From Phycisphaerales bacterium (GTDB lineage: Bacteria > Planctomycetota > Phycisphaerae > Sedimentisphaerales > Anaerobacaceae), in the NCBI GenBank assembly GCA_003141315.1, contig PLLP01000017.1, forward strand, positions 1 to 64,000: a stretch of 64,000 nucleotides of DNA, given 5' to 3'. Each line of letters opens with the position of its first letter. The stretch's first letter is position 1. The notes beneath the pieces were generated by a model. It worked only from the letters and a program-made list of their open reading frames with translations. It ran no database searches and was not told the DNA's origin. This document shows positions 51,808-60,516 of the stretch, in pieces. A program made the translations under genes and the position numbers.

Positions 51808-54348
51808 ATGAGGCTGAAAAATCATTCAATATATCCGATTGTTTTTTTGTCTTTACTATTCCTATCGATATCGCAGGTGCAAGCGGCTAAATCCGGCAAA
51901 ATCATAGCCTGGGGAGATAATAACCGGGGTCAATGTAGCATCCCTGGTTCCAATGCCGGCTTTGTGGCAGTGTCAGCAGGCTACAAACATAGTCTCGGAC
52001 TGAAGGCCGATGGCTCCATTATCATGTGGGGAGATAAATGGCATGGTCAACGCGATGTACCTTTGTCAAATACAGACTTTGTGACTATCGCCGCTGGGGA
52101 AAAGTATGGCCTTGGCCTGAAGGCCGACGGCTCGATTGTAGCATGGGGAAATAAAGGGTATGGCCGGTATAAAATTCATTTTCCCAATACCAACTTTGTA
52201 ACAGTGGCAGCAGGAAATAACCATTGTTTAGGCCTGAAGGCTAATGGCTCTATTGTTGCCTGGGGGAATAACCGGTATGGCCAATGCAAAGTTCCTTCTC
52301 CTAATACCGGATTTGTGGCTATTGCGGCTGGTTCCTTGCACAGTCTCGGCCTAAAGGCCGACGGTTCTATTGTAGCCTGGGGAGATAACCATTCTGGCCA
52401 GTGCAACGTCCCTTCTCCAAATGCAGGCTTTGTGGCAGTATCGGCAGGCGGATATAATAGTCTCGGACTGAAGGCTGATGGTTCCATCGTTGCCTGGGGA
52501 AAAAACACTTATGGCCAGTGCAATGTCCCTTCACCAAATACAGGCTTTGTAGCGGTGGCGGCAGGCACGGGGCACAGCTTAGGGTTGAATGTGGATGGTT
52601 CCATAGTCGCCTGGGGAGATAACGAATATGGTCAATGCAATATTCCTTGTCCAAATACCGGCTTTATAGCGATAGCGGCAGGCGAGGATTATAGTCTCGG
52701 CATAAAGGAGATTAAGTATTCAGGCGGCAGCGGCACTGAATCCGACCCCTGGCAAATCTCCTGCCCAAACGATTTACTATATCTGGCAAACCATACGGAT
52801 GATTACAATTCCTCTTTTATCCTTACAGCAGATATTGACCTTGCCGGCCGCAGCTTTACCACGGCAGTCATTGCACCGAATATAAAAGCCACTGGTAGTT
52901 TTCAGGGTGCATTGTTCACGGGGACATTTAATGGCAATGGCTTCGTGATTCGCAACCTTACGATTGACACAAATGGCGCACAAAATACCTATCTCGGTTT
53001 ATTTGGGTCCACAGATTCCATCTGCCAAATCAAAAATCTCGGCATTGAAGATGTTAATATTATTAGTGGGAAAAATTCGCAACAAATCGGGGGACTGGCG
53101 GGTTTGAATTATGGCACAATTAGCAACTGCTATGCTGCAGGTTATGTAAGGATGGGTGGCGAGGATATTGGCGGGCTGTGCGGAAGTAATGGATGGGGCG
53201 GCATAATCAGCAACTGCTTTGCAAACGTCAATATCACCGGCGACCATACGCTCGGCGGGCTTTTGGGAAGGAATGAGTTCGGCACAATCAGCGACTCTTA
53301 TGCAACTGGTAATGTTGCCGGCAAAAAAAATGAAATCGGCGGGTTGGTGGGAGATAATTGGGAAGGCACAATCGACAACTGTTATGCTGAAGGAACGATT
53401 ACTGGCGAGGGGGCTTCATTGTGTATCGGCGGGCTGGCGGGAATAAATGATTCCGGCACAATAACCAACTGCTATGCGACAGGCGGTGTAGCCGGAGGAA
53501 TAGAAATTGGCGGGCTGGCAGGAATGAATTATGGAGGCACAATAATCAACTGTTGTGCAAAAGGTGCGGTTGCCGGCGGCGGTCGAATCGGCGGACTGGT
53601 CGGAGATAATTATGTAGGCACAATCGACAGCTGTTATGCTGAAGGAAAGATAACAGGCGGTTGGGGTTCATGGTATCTCGGCGGGCTGGCCGGACAGAAT
53701 TATGAAGGCACAATCGACAAATGCTATGCGGCGGGAGATGTAAAAGGAGGGGACAGGTCTGGCGTTTTCGGAGGGCTGACGGGAGGGAATTATATGGGTG
53801 CGGTCAACAACTGCTATGCGACAGGCGCCATCACAGGTGGTTATTATTCGAGTGAACTCGGCGGACTTATTGGTGAAAATTCCAGTGGTATGGTCAGCAG
53901 CTGCTATGCAACAGGTGCGGTTGCAGGTTGTAAGAATTCATCTTATCTCGGCGGGTTGGCGGGATGGCATCAGTATAGTATTATCGACAACTGCTTCTGG
54001 GATACAGATGCGAGCGGTATGACAGATGGTGTATCTAATTCGGAACCTGACCCTGAAGGTGCAAAAGGCAGATGTACAGTTGAAATGCAAACTGAATCGA
54101 CGTTCACCAATTACGGATGGGATTTTGTCGGCGAAACTGCTAACGGAACAGCGGATATTTGGCGGATGCCTTTCAAAACTGGCTATCCGATTTTGAGCTG
54201 GAATTTTGTTGATTATGCAGCTTTTGTCCAGGCCTGGCTTTCAACGCCCGCTGATGCAAACTGGAATCCGCTTTGCGACCTAAAGCCGGATAATATAATC
54301 GACAATCTCGATTTGCAGATATTTGCCGAACATTGGCTAAATGGCTGA
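51808..54348 (+). CDS. Large secreted RCC1-repeat/GLUG-repeat protein with dockerin-like tail
   Basis: An 846-residue exported protein. A signal peptide (SLLFLSISQVQAA) precedes seven or so RCC1-like repeats of about 41 residues (for example GLKADGSIVAWGDNHSGQCN), predicted to form a beta propeller (about residues 25-300). A stretch with SGTESDPWQISCPNDLLYLA follows, then about twelve GLUG motifs (for example GGLAGLNYGTISNCYAAGYV) that make a repetitive beta solenoid (about 400-730). The end is a dockerin-like pair, DYAAFVQAWLSTPADANWNP and DNIIDNLDLQIFAEHWL. GLUG proteins are often adhesins or polysaccharide binders; the role here is unknown. Coding repeats explain the apparent tandem DNA repeats. 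Confidence 0.88.
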   Translation: MRLKNHSIYPIVFLSLLFLSISQVQAAKSGKIIAWGDNNRGQCSIPGSNAGFVAVSAGYKHSLGLKADGSIIMWGDKWHGQRDVPLSNTDFVTIAAGEKYGLGLKADGSIVAWGNKGYGRYKIHFPNTNFVTVAAGNNHCLGLKANGSIVAWGNNRYGQCKVPSPNTGFVAIAAGSLHSLGLKADGSIVAWGDNHSGQCNVPSPNAGFVAVSAGGYNSLGLKADGSIVAWGKNTYGQCNVPSPNTGFVAVAAGTGHSLGLNVDGSIVAWGDNEYGQCNIPCPNTGFIAIAAGEDYSLGIKEIKYSGGSGTESDPWQISCPNDLLYLANHTDDYNSSFILTADIDLAGRSFTTAVIAPNIKATGSFQGALFTGTFNGNGFVIRNLTIDTNGAQNTYLGLFGSTDSICQIKNLGIEDVNIISGKNSQQIGGLAGLNYGTISNCYAAGYVRMGGEDIGGLCGSNGWGGIISNCFANVNITGDHTLGGLLGRNEFGTISDSYATGNVAGKKNEIGGLVGDNWEGTIDNCYAEGTITGEGASLCIGGLAGINDSGTITNCYATGGVAGGIEIGGLAGMNYGGTIINCCAKGAVAGGGRIGGLVGDNYVGTIDSCYAEGKITGGWGSWYLGGLAGQNYEGTIDKCYAAGDVKGGDRSGVFGGLTGGNYMGAVNNCYATGAITGGYYSSELGGLIGENSSGMVSSCYATGAVAGCKNSSYLGGLAGWHQYSIIDNCFWDTDASGMTDGVSNSEPDPEGAKGRCTVEMQTESTFTNYGWDFVGETANGTADIWRMPFKTGYPILSWNFVDYAAFVQAWLSTPADANWNPLCDLKPDNIIDNLDLQIFAEHWLNG

Positions 54349-54440
54349 CAAGTCAAAATCACATCAAGTCTGCATTTACCTGTCTGCTCACATATTTCTA
54401 TTCATTACGTATGACGCAATACGTCATACCCGCTGCTGGA

Positions 54441-54550
54441 AACGAGTGACGAGCGACAAGCGACTAACCTGCGTCCTATAACCTGTGCTTCGCAGCCCCA
54501 ATCCGCTCCGCCTGCAGCGGATTAGGGACTAAAAGACTAAAAGTATCTAA
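54441..54550. repeat. Three repeat types in the spacer before the 54.6-kb gene
   Basis: AACGAGTGACGAGCGACAAG (54441-54460) is a degenerate GACGAGC word. AATCCGCT-CCGCCTGC-AGCGGATT (54500-54523) is a perfect 8-bp hairpin. GGGACTAAAAGACTAAAAGT (54525-54544) is another short-word repeat. Just upstream, GTATGACG-CAATA-CGTCATAC (about 54409-54429) forms one more perfect hairpin. Confidence 0.6.
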
Positions 54551-54621
54551 CGGGGTCAAAAGATTCAGCCGATGGATATGCCTGTTGAGCAATACGGAAA
54601 ATGGGGTGATAGGTGAGAACT

Positions 54622-55095
54622 ATGAATGATTCGACTTTTTATCCCGCAAGCGTTTTGAGTGAACAGGTTGCCCGCCAGATATTCGAGATTCTGCCCGAAA
54701 GCGGACTGGTGATGGTTATTCTCGACAAGGACGGGAACTGCTGGCCAAGCAATTCAGATGAATTTACCAAACTGCATCTCGACGAATCCTTCCTCAAACA
54801 GTTGCGGCAGAAAATCGATGATGGCCAGGAGCCGGTCATCACTCAGCTCGACCAGTGCAGCATCGTCTCTGCACAACTCGCCACCAGCAAGACCAACTGC
54901 GGTTATGTAATCATAGCCCTGCCTCAATACAGCCCCGAATCGACTCTGATAAATATCGACCTGATAGAAATCCTGCTCAATCAGGTTAATCTCATTGCAA
55001 AGCTCCTCGAAAAGAACAATATGCTTTACGAGCTGCTGTTGCGGCACCATATCGCAGCGACCACTTCCGAGGCGGGCGCTGCCTCGTTGAATTAG
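54622..55095 (+). CDS. Hypothetical protein, 157 aa
   Basis: A cytoplasmic-looking protein with no signal peptide. The middle (LVMVILDKDGNCWPSNSDEF) has the strand-turn-strand look of a PAS or GAF-like sensor, but the match is too weak to name. Two acidic helices follow (IDLIEILLNQVNLIAKLLEK). The AGGTGA at 54611-54616 supports the ATG at 54622 over the GTG at 54613. It is the first of a rightward run leading to the GH10-like gene. Confidence 0.6.
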   Translation: MNDSTFYPASVLSEQVARQIFEILPESGLVMVILDKDGNCWPSNSDEFTKLHLDESFLKQLRQKIDDGQEPVITQLDQCSIVSAQLATSKTNCGYVIIALPQYSPESTLINIDLIEILLNQVNLIAKLLEKNNMLYELLLRHHIAATTSEAGAASLN

Positions 55096-55269
55096 CAGTC
55101 CATCGCGTTTTTTTCCTTTCTGAAGCCGTTCCGGATGAGCTTCGTATCCCTGTTTTGTTCATAAGGCCGAAAGTTTCGATTGAGTTTGCCTGCACTGTTG
55201 TTATAATCTCTCCTTTGCGGAATTGCAGGGCCGACTATTTAAATTATTTTGTTAGGGCAGAGATACGAA

Positions 55270-56733
55270 GTGAAATTTCAGATTTTTCAGAACGGAAATC
55301 CGGCTTACAACTTCAGGTTGTGCGGCGAATATGTTTTCGGCAACGACGGCATCGCGCTTCGCCGCGTGCGTCTCGATTTGAAGAACGGTATTATTGACTG
55401 CAAAAAGCAGCAAAAGGAGACAAGCGGCCTGGCGCTGTTGTGGCCGGTGAACGGCTTCGGACGATTAGTGCTGCCCACAACTGTTTTGCCCGAAAGAGGC
55501 AAACCTTACAACCTGAATGTGGAAATTGCCAGGGCAAAATTGATGCAGATTGTCAACAAAAGGGAGGACTGGTCGATACTCGATGACCTCGGCGGAATGT
55601 CCAAAGAAGCACAGGAACTTTTCGTACAGGCTGTTCAAAATCTTTCATCGCCGTCTGCTGCTTCTAAGCTTGCAGACCAGTCGCTCGAAAAGGCAATGGC
55701 TTTTTCGGAAAGGCTGGCTGTCAAACAGGCGGAGTCTTTTTTTAACGCCAAAAGCTCCAGTCACGGCTTCAGCAGGGGCTGTCTCGGCTGCCGGTTGGAA
55801 CCTGCACGGATTTTCGAGGAAAAATACGTTGACGAGCTTATGGAATTGTTCGGCTATGTATCGGTGCCTATAAGATGGGCAGATGTGGAGCCGGAGAAGG
55901 ATAAATATGATTTTTCTTTGATTGACTCCTGCATCCAGGTTTTAAGCAGAAGGAAACTGGCAATCTGTGCGGGACCGCTGCTCTGCTTTTCGGCGGATTC
56001 CCTGCCCGAATGGCTGATGGATGGAAAACATGATTTCGATTTTGTCCGCGAGAGGGCTTATCAGTTTGTTCTCAAAATGGTCAGCAGGTACGCCGACCGT
56101 ATTCGTTCCTGGATTGTAATCAGCTCTCTCAATCTCCACAACCATTTTGCCTTTAACTTCGACCAGGTTCTCGAAATGACGCGCTCCGCCACTATGGCTG
56201 TTAAATCGGTGAGCAACAGAGTTCTCAAGATTATCGAAATTAGCAATATCTGGGGCGAGTATTACGCGACCGAGCCGAATGCGATGCCGCCGGTTGTTTA
56301 TATCGATATGCTTTTGCAGAGCGGGATTGCGTTTGACGCTTTCGGTCTCCAACTGCAGTTCGGCAGAAACAAAAGCGGGATGCACGTAAGGGATATGATG
56401 ACAATATCCGCCGTTCTGGATAAGTTCGCTCTTCTGGGAAGGGCGTTGTATATAACGGGTGTCGAGATTCCGAGCGTAAAGGATGAAAGCGATGATGGTC
56501 AGCTTGCAGGCGAATGGCACGGCCCGTGGAACGAAAGCCTCCAGGCGCAGTGGATTGAAGAGCTTTACAAAATCGCATTAAGCAAGCCTTTCGTTGACAG
56601 CGTCGTATATTCGAATCTCGTCGATGACAGCAGCAACGTTATACCAAACAGCGGCCTGATGACCCGTAAATTCGAACCTAAAAAATCTCTTATAACTCTT
56701 AAAAAACTGCACGAGACGATTTTCCTCAGATAA
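55270..56733 (+). CDS. GH10-like (xylanase-fold) protein lacking catalytic glutamates
   Basis: A 487-residue protein without a signal peptide. The N-terminal 150 residues form a family-specific domain ending in VEIARAKLMQIVNKREDW. The C-terminal 320 resemble glycoside hydrolase family 10, with PIRWADVEPEKDKYDF (substrate cleft). Where GH10 enzymes have WxxVNE and ITELD, this protein has WIVISS (W281, S285-S286) and ITGVE (G397). Both catalytic Glu are therefore missing, and hydrolysis is unlikely. I start at the GTG at 55270, matching homologues that open MKFxxF; the frame extends to a TTG at 55249. Proteins like this recur in Planctomycetota and may sense or bind glycans. Confidence 0.8.
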   Translation: MKFQIFQNGNPAYNFRLCGEYVFGNDGIALRRVRLDLKNGIIDCKKQQKETSGLALLWPVNGFGRLVLPTTVLPERGKPYNLNVEIARAKLMQIVNKREDWSILDDLGGMSKEAQELFVQAVQNLSSPSAASKLADQSLEKAMAFSERLAVKQAESFFNAKSSSHGFSRGCLGCRLEPARIFEEKYVDELMELFGYVSVPIRWADVEPEKDKYDFSLIDSCIQVLSRRKLAICAGPLLCFSADSLPEWLMDGKHDFDFVRERAYQFVLKMVSRYADRIRSWIVISSLNLHNHFAFNFDQVLEMTRSATMAVKSVSNRVLKIIEISNIWGEYYATEPNAMPPVVYIDMLLQSGIAFDAFGLQLQFGRNKSGMHVRDMMTISAVLDKFALLGRALYITGVEIPSVKDESDDGQLAGEWHGPWNESLQAQWIEELYKIALSKPFVDSVVYSNLVDDSSNVIPNSGLMTRKFEPKKSLITLKKLHETIFLR

Positions 56734-56775
56734 TAGTGCAAAAGCGTTTGCCGATGGATTCGGGAGTTTATAGAT

Positions 56776-57132
56776 ATGACAGAAGACCGCCGGGATAATC
56801 AGCAGTTAAGACTTACATCTTTGGTGATTGTGATTTCACTTGCTGCGGTGTCATCGGTATTTTTCGCGGCAGGCATAATTCATAGGCATCGCCAATTATT
56901 GCCGAATGGCCTTGAAGACAGGATAAATCCGAACACCGCATCGGCAGCGAGCCTGGCGAGGCTGCCCGGATTCGGGAGGGTTAAGGCCGAGGCGATTGTG
57001 TTATACAGACAAAATTTTTCGGCTTCCGGAAAAGAGGTAAAGCCCTTTAAGGACGCATTGGAACTCGATAAAGTTGAAGGAATCGGTCAAAAGACCGTCG
57101 ATAATATCAGCGGGTTTCTAAGTTTTAATTAG
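56776..57132 (+). CDS. ComEA-like helix-hairpin-helix protein
   Basis: A 118-residue protein with an N-terminal membrane helix (LVIVISLAAVSSVFFAAGII, about residues 16-35). A double HhH module follows: NPNTASAASLARLPGFGRVKAEAIVLYR and LELDKVEGIGQKTVDNISGF (shown in pieces here). In competence systems ComEA binds incoming DNA in the periplasm. Here there is no ComEC nearby, and it sits between a GH10-like gene and hypothetical genes. DNA binding is therefore likely but a DNA-uptake role is not shown. Confidence 0.82.
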   Translation: MTEDRRDNQQLRLTSLVIVISLAAVSSVFFAAGIIHRHRQLLPNGLEDRINPNTASAASLARLPGFGRVKAEAIVLYRQNFSASGKEVKPFKDALELDKVEGIGQKTVDNISGFLSFN

Positions 57133-57203
57133 AATAATAGCTCCCCCCGACCCGTTCCTGCGGCGGGAACAAGCGGCAGTTGGATGGATTAGTGGTAAAT
57201 ACT

Positions 57204-57692
57204 ATGGAAGAATGGGCGATAAGCAAGACAATCGGTAAATGCTTCGGAACAGACAGGATTATACAGCCGGGCGAAGAATATTTTGCTGCGCTGGCCGAAA
57301 CCGGGCAGGAGCTGCAAAGACAGGATTTCTCAGCCGAGTACTGGAACGAGAAGCACCCCGCTGTCTATTGTTTCTGGAAGACAAAGATGCCGCAACCGGA
57401 CCAGAAAAAAAAGATTTTTATCGATGATGATATGCTCTTTTCCTTTTTTGAAAGGCTCTCTTCCGAAACCGACGCCGAACGACTCAGTTTCAGATTTGTC
57501 CTTACGCTGATTCTGATGCGAAAAAGAAAACTGAAATATGATTCGACGCGGAACGAAAATGGCGGCGAGATATGGCGCCTGCGGATTACCGGAACCGACC
57601 GGTATGCCGATGTTGTCAACCCGCACCTCCAGGAAAGCCAGATTGAACAATTATCGACACAAATAAGCCAGATTTTACAGGCGGATTTATAA
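57204..57692 (+). CDS. Hypothetical protein, 162 aa
   Basis: An alpha/beta protein starting MEEWAISKTIGKCFGTDRII, with FIDDDMLFSFFERLSSETDA near residue 80. There is no signal peptide, membrane segment or recognised domain. The ATG at 57204 is preferred over in-frame GTG and TTG codons upstream. It lies 71 bases after the HhH gene and 55 before the lipoprotein gene, on the same strand. The conserved company suggests a shared pathway, but nothing in the sequence names it. Confidence 0.55.
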   Translation: MEEWAISKTIGKCFGTDRIIQPGEEYFAALAETGQELQRQDFSAEYWNEKHPAVYCFWKTKMPQPDQKKKIFIDDDMLFSFFERLSSETDAERLSFRFVLTLILMRKRKLKYDSTRNENGGEIWRLRITGTDRYADVVNPHLQESQIEQLSTQISQILQADL

Positions 57693-57747
57693 CCGCCTGA
57701 TTGTAATTGGGACTTGGAGGCATTTTGCGTTTTTACCGGATAGTCTT

Positions 57748-58587
57748 ATGCGGACAAAATTGTTGAGTGTTGTTGTCCTTGTTTTCATTGCCGGCTGTGT
57801 CGGCCCGGAGGCTGAGAAGCTGGCCATCTGCACCGGCAGGGCGACGCTGCAGGATTCGCTGGCAAGTCTCGATTCCAATACGGCACAAATTAAGCCGTTC
57901 AGGGCAAACGGCCAGTGTTTCGCCACTTACAATGAGGATGGGAAAAAACATAAAGAAGAATTTTCCTTTAAGCTGTGGTTCAATCCTCCGAACGAGCTGC
58001 GGTTTTTCGGCGACGTCGCTTTTAATGCCCGCGGCCTCGATATAGGCTGCAACGAAACCGAGTTCTGGTTTGCCGCAAAACCCAAAGAGCTCGGAAACAG
58101 CTTTTGGTGGGGCAAATGGTCGGAGCAGAAAAATACCTTTGCCGGTTTTGGCTCGAAGATGCTTCTTGATTCGCTCTGCAAAATTACTATCGCCAATCCG
58201 CAGGACTGGTCGCTGTCGAATGAAGGGCCTTTTGATATCCTTTCCGAACAATCGCAGGGAAAAATCGTAAAAAAATTTTACATTTACTGCTGTGATTACC
58301 GGATAAGAAAAATCGAATACTTTAACGAAGGCAATGTTTCCGCCGTCCTCGAAATGAGGGATTACAGAAAAATTTTTGACGGCAGCCTTTTTCCTTCAGA
58401 ATTGATGTTGCGGGATTTTAACTATGAAGGAAAGGAATCTTTAATCAGGATTGTCTTTGGAACCGTTAAAGGTTATGGATATACCAGTCAGAAAAGGACG
58501 GCCTACTTTGAAAGGCCGACAGATTTGAACGGCTTTGAACATATTTACAGGGCCGCCAATGGCGGGTTGAATGAGAAGCAAAAATAA
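57748..58587 (+). CDS. Predicted lipoprotein with LolA/DUF4292-like fold
   Basis: A 279-residue lipoprotein (lipobox FIAGC, Cys at residue 17). The N-terminal helix is followed by beta strands with HKEEFSFKLWFNPPNELRFF and LDIGCNETEFWFAAKP. The arrangement resembles half-barrel LolA-like or DUF4292 lipoproteins, which carry lipids or shape the outer membrane. Catalytic residues are not expected. It is the last unknown gene before the methyltransferase and lies 16 bases from it. Confidence 0.72.
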   Translation: MRTKLLSVVVLVFIAGCVGPEAEKLAICTGRATLQDSLASLDSNTAQIKPFRANGQCFATYNEDGKKHKEEFSFKLWFNPPNELRFFGDVAFNARGLDIGCNETEFWFAAKPKELGNSFWWGKWSEQKNTFAGFGSKMLLDSLCKITIANPQDWSLSNEGPFDILSEQSQGKIVKKFYIYCCDYRIRKIEYFNEGNVSAVLEMRDYRKIFDGSLFPSELMLRDFNYEGKESLIRIVFGTVKGYGYTSQKRTAYFERPTDLNGFEHIYRAANGGLNEKQK

Positions 58588-58602
58588 GGCGAGGTGATTT
58601 CT

Positions 58603-59517
58603 ATGGCCAGAACAGAATTAAAAGAAAGAATCGGAAAAGGCCTGTTCCTTTTGGATGGCGCTATGGGCTCGCTGCTGATGCACCAGGGCATCAAGCCCGG
58701 AAGCGGTCTTGTTCTTGCTAATCTCGAACACGGCGATATTGTAAGCAAAATCCATAAGTCGTATCTCGATGCCGGCAGCGATGCGATTATAACAAATACT
58801 CTTATCGCGAACCGGATTTTTCTCGGAAAGCATAACCTTGCCGAAAGATGCGTAGAGATAAATCGTTCTGCTGCACAGCTCGCGCGTCAGGCCGCCGGCG
58901 ACAATTTTTATGTTCTCGGAAATATCGGGCCTACGGGCGATTTTTTGGAACCGGTAGGCACCTTGAAGGTGGCGGATGTCAAAGCCGCTTATATCGAGCA
59001 GGCCAAGGCTCTTGTGTCCGGCGGCGTTGACGGCTTTATTATTGAAACTATGACAGCGGCTGAGGAAATAAAAGCAGCCATTGAGGCGGCAAAAGAGGCG
59101 GCAGGAAATCTCCCCGTCTTTGCCTCGATGGCCTTCGATACTGCCGGCAAGGATTTCCGAACCTCAATGGGCGTCGATGTCGAGACCGCGGTTTCGGTTA
59201 TGGCCGAAGCGGGGGCCGATTTTCTGGGTTTCAACTGCGGCAGTCTGCCGGCAGGCGATTACGAAAAATTGGCGAATGAATTTGTCGCCTTTTCCCGTGC
59301 GATAGCAGATAACAAGCCCGTATATGCCGAGCCGAACGCGGGCAGACCTGTCCTCGAAGAGGGTAAGGTTGCTTATAGATTGCTGCCGGACGATTTCGCC
59401 GCTACTATGCTCGATGTTTATAATGCCGGCGTACACATTATTGGCGGCTGCTGCGGAACCACCCCCGACCATATCCGTGCCGTTGCTTCCCTCTTAAAAA
59501 AACAAAGACATCATTAA
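58603..59517 (+). CDS. Homocysteine S-methyltransferase domain protein (MetH N-terminal type)
   Basis: A 304-residue single-domain barrel. LLDGAMGSLLMHQGIKPG lies at the N-terminus; the zinc ligands are Cys in FNCGSLPAG and the CC pair of IIGGCCGTTPDHIRAV. The domain transfers a methyl group to homocysteine, with the zinc activating the thiol. Cobalamin and methyl-THF domains are absent. This could be a stand-alone methyltransferase or a MetH module working with partners elsewhere. GAGGTG spaced 6 bases before the ATG at 58603 supports that start. Confidence 0.9.
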   Translation: MARTELKERIGKGLFLLDGAMGSLLMHQGIKPGSGLVLANLEHGDIVSKIHKSYLDAGSDAIITNTLIANRIFLGKHNLAERCVEINRSAAQLARQAAGDNFYVLGNIGPTGDFLEPVGTLKVADVKAAYIEQAKALVSGGVDGFIIETMTAAEEIKAAIEAAKEAAGNLPVFASMAFDTAGKDFRTSMGVDVETAVSVMAEAGADFLGFNCGSLPAGDYEKLANEFVAFSRAIADNKPVYAEPNAGRPVLEEGKVAYRLLPDDFAATMLDVYNAGVHIIGGCCGTTPDHIRAVASLLKKQRHH

Positions 59518-59518
59518 T

Positions 59519-59534
59519 ATCCGCGTGCAGCGGA
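59519..59534. repeat. ATCCGC hairpin downstream of the methyltransferase gene
   Basis: A perfect inverted repeat, ATCCGC with GCGGAT around GTGC. It is another member of the loose ATCCGC/GCGGAT hairpin group. A second stem, ATTGC-TTCGCTC-GCAAT, lies near 59583-59600. Confidence 0.5.
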
Positions 59535-59682
59535 TGAGGCCGGATGCCGAAGCAATTTCTGTTTTTCAGTCAAAAAAGCAAGATTGCTTCGCTCGCAATG
59601 ACCCGCGGTGACGGGTTTCTACAGGGCAAACCGGGTTCTAAAACGAACAACTCAGGCATCCTGTTCGTAAGCTAAAAAAAGC

Positions 59683-59711
59683 TTGACAATCATACTCGAA
59701 TAAATTAAAAT
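59683..59711 (+). promoter_or_regulatory. Promoter for the TetR-MacAB operon
   Basis: A perfect TTGACA (59683-59688), an exact 17-base spacer and TAAAAT (59706-59711). Transcription should begin near 59718, inside the palindrome described next. Confidence 0.7.
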
Positions 59712-59717
59712 GTCTAT

Positions 59718-59735
59718 TTCAAATGTGCATTTGAA
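59718..59735 (+). promoter_or_regulatory. Probable TetR operator
   Basis: A perfect palindrome, TTCAAATG-TG-CATTTGAA, begins at the predicted transcription start and ends 25 bases before the TetR start codon. This is a classic position for an autorepressor site. A bound dimer would block the promoter at 59683-59711. Confidence 0.7.
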
Positions 59736-59760
59736 TTTTGCCGGATAATACGGGTTTGAT

Positions 59761-60477
59761 ATGAAACCGACAGGCAATCAAAATAACGACACGAAAAACA
59801 GGCTTCTCAAAAGTGCCTGCGAGGTGTTTGCAAAGAAAGGTTTCCGCATCGCCACGATTGCGGATATCTGCAAAGGCGCCGGGACGAACATCGCAGCGGT
59901 CAATTATCATTTTCGCAACAAGAAGACTCTTTATGTCGAGGCGTGGCGACAGGCGTTTAACCGGACAATAGAATCGCACAGACCCGATGGCGGCGTGCCT
60001 GCCGATGCTCCTGCGGAGAGGCGGCTTTACGGCAGGATTATATCCATTCTTCAGCGATTCTCGGAGATGGACAGCTATGTATTCGAGGTAATGCGAAAGG
60101 AAATGGCAAATCCAACGGGGCTTCTGACGGAGGCGATGCGTAAATCCATCGAGCCGCTCCAGGAAGAGTTGCATTCGATTGTCCGCGAACTGCTCGGCAG
60201 GAAGGCGACAGAACAGCAGGTATTGCTCTGCCAGAGGAGTATCAAAGCGCAATGTTTCGACCCGATGAACTGGGAGCAGCATCGCAGGAGGCTCGAAAAG
60301 GCCGGCATCAGGTTTGGCCTGGCAGCGGTGAAATTCCCGATTGAGACAATTGCAGAACATATTACCCGGTTTTCGCTTGCGGGTATTCGTGAAATCAGGC
60401 GGCAAATTGAAAATGGTACCGATAAGGCCGATAGACTTGCCGGCCGGAAAAGCCGGGCAATGAAGGTTTCCAAATGA
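59761..60477 (+). CDS. TetR/AcrR family regulator (CecR-like)
   Basis: A 238-residue repressor. The N-terminal HTH is NRLLKSACEVFAKKGFRIATIADICKGAGTN-style (NRLLKSACEVFAKKGFRI then IADICKGAGTNIAAVNYHF, about residues 15-60). The rest is helical ligand-binding core of the CecR/DUF1956 type, with a helix FDPMNWEQHRRRLEKAGI near 180. Its gene is followed by a MacA-like adaptor and a MacB-type transporter, and a perfect palindrome lies in its own promoter. It most likely represses the efflux operon and is released by the exported compound. Confidence 0.9.
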   Translation: MKPTGNQNNDTKNRLLKSACEVFAKKGFRIATIADICKGAGTNIAAVNYHFRNKKTLYVEAWRQAFNRTIESHRPDGGVPADAPAERRLYGRIISILQRFSEMDSYVFEVMRKEMANPTGLLTEAMRKSIEPLQEELHSIVRELLGRKATEQQVLLCQRSIKAQCFDPMNWEQHRRRLEKAGIRFGLAAVKFPIETIAEHITRFSLAGIREIRRQIENGTDKADRLAGRKSRAMKVSK

Positions 60478-60516
60478 ACAGTTGGATAAGCGAAAAGACA
60501 AAGATGAGGTGCTGAT

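Noticed and set aside
51890-54000. Tandem DNA repeats resembling a repeat array
   Set aside because: The repeats keep one open frame and translate into RCC1 and GLUG motifs; they are coding repeats, not a CRISPR or satellite.
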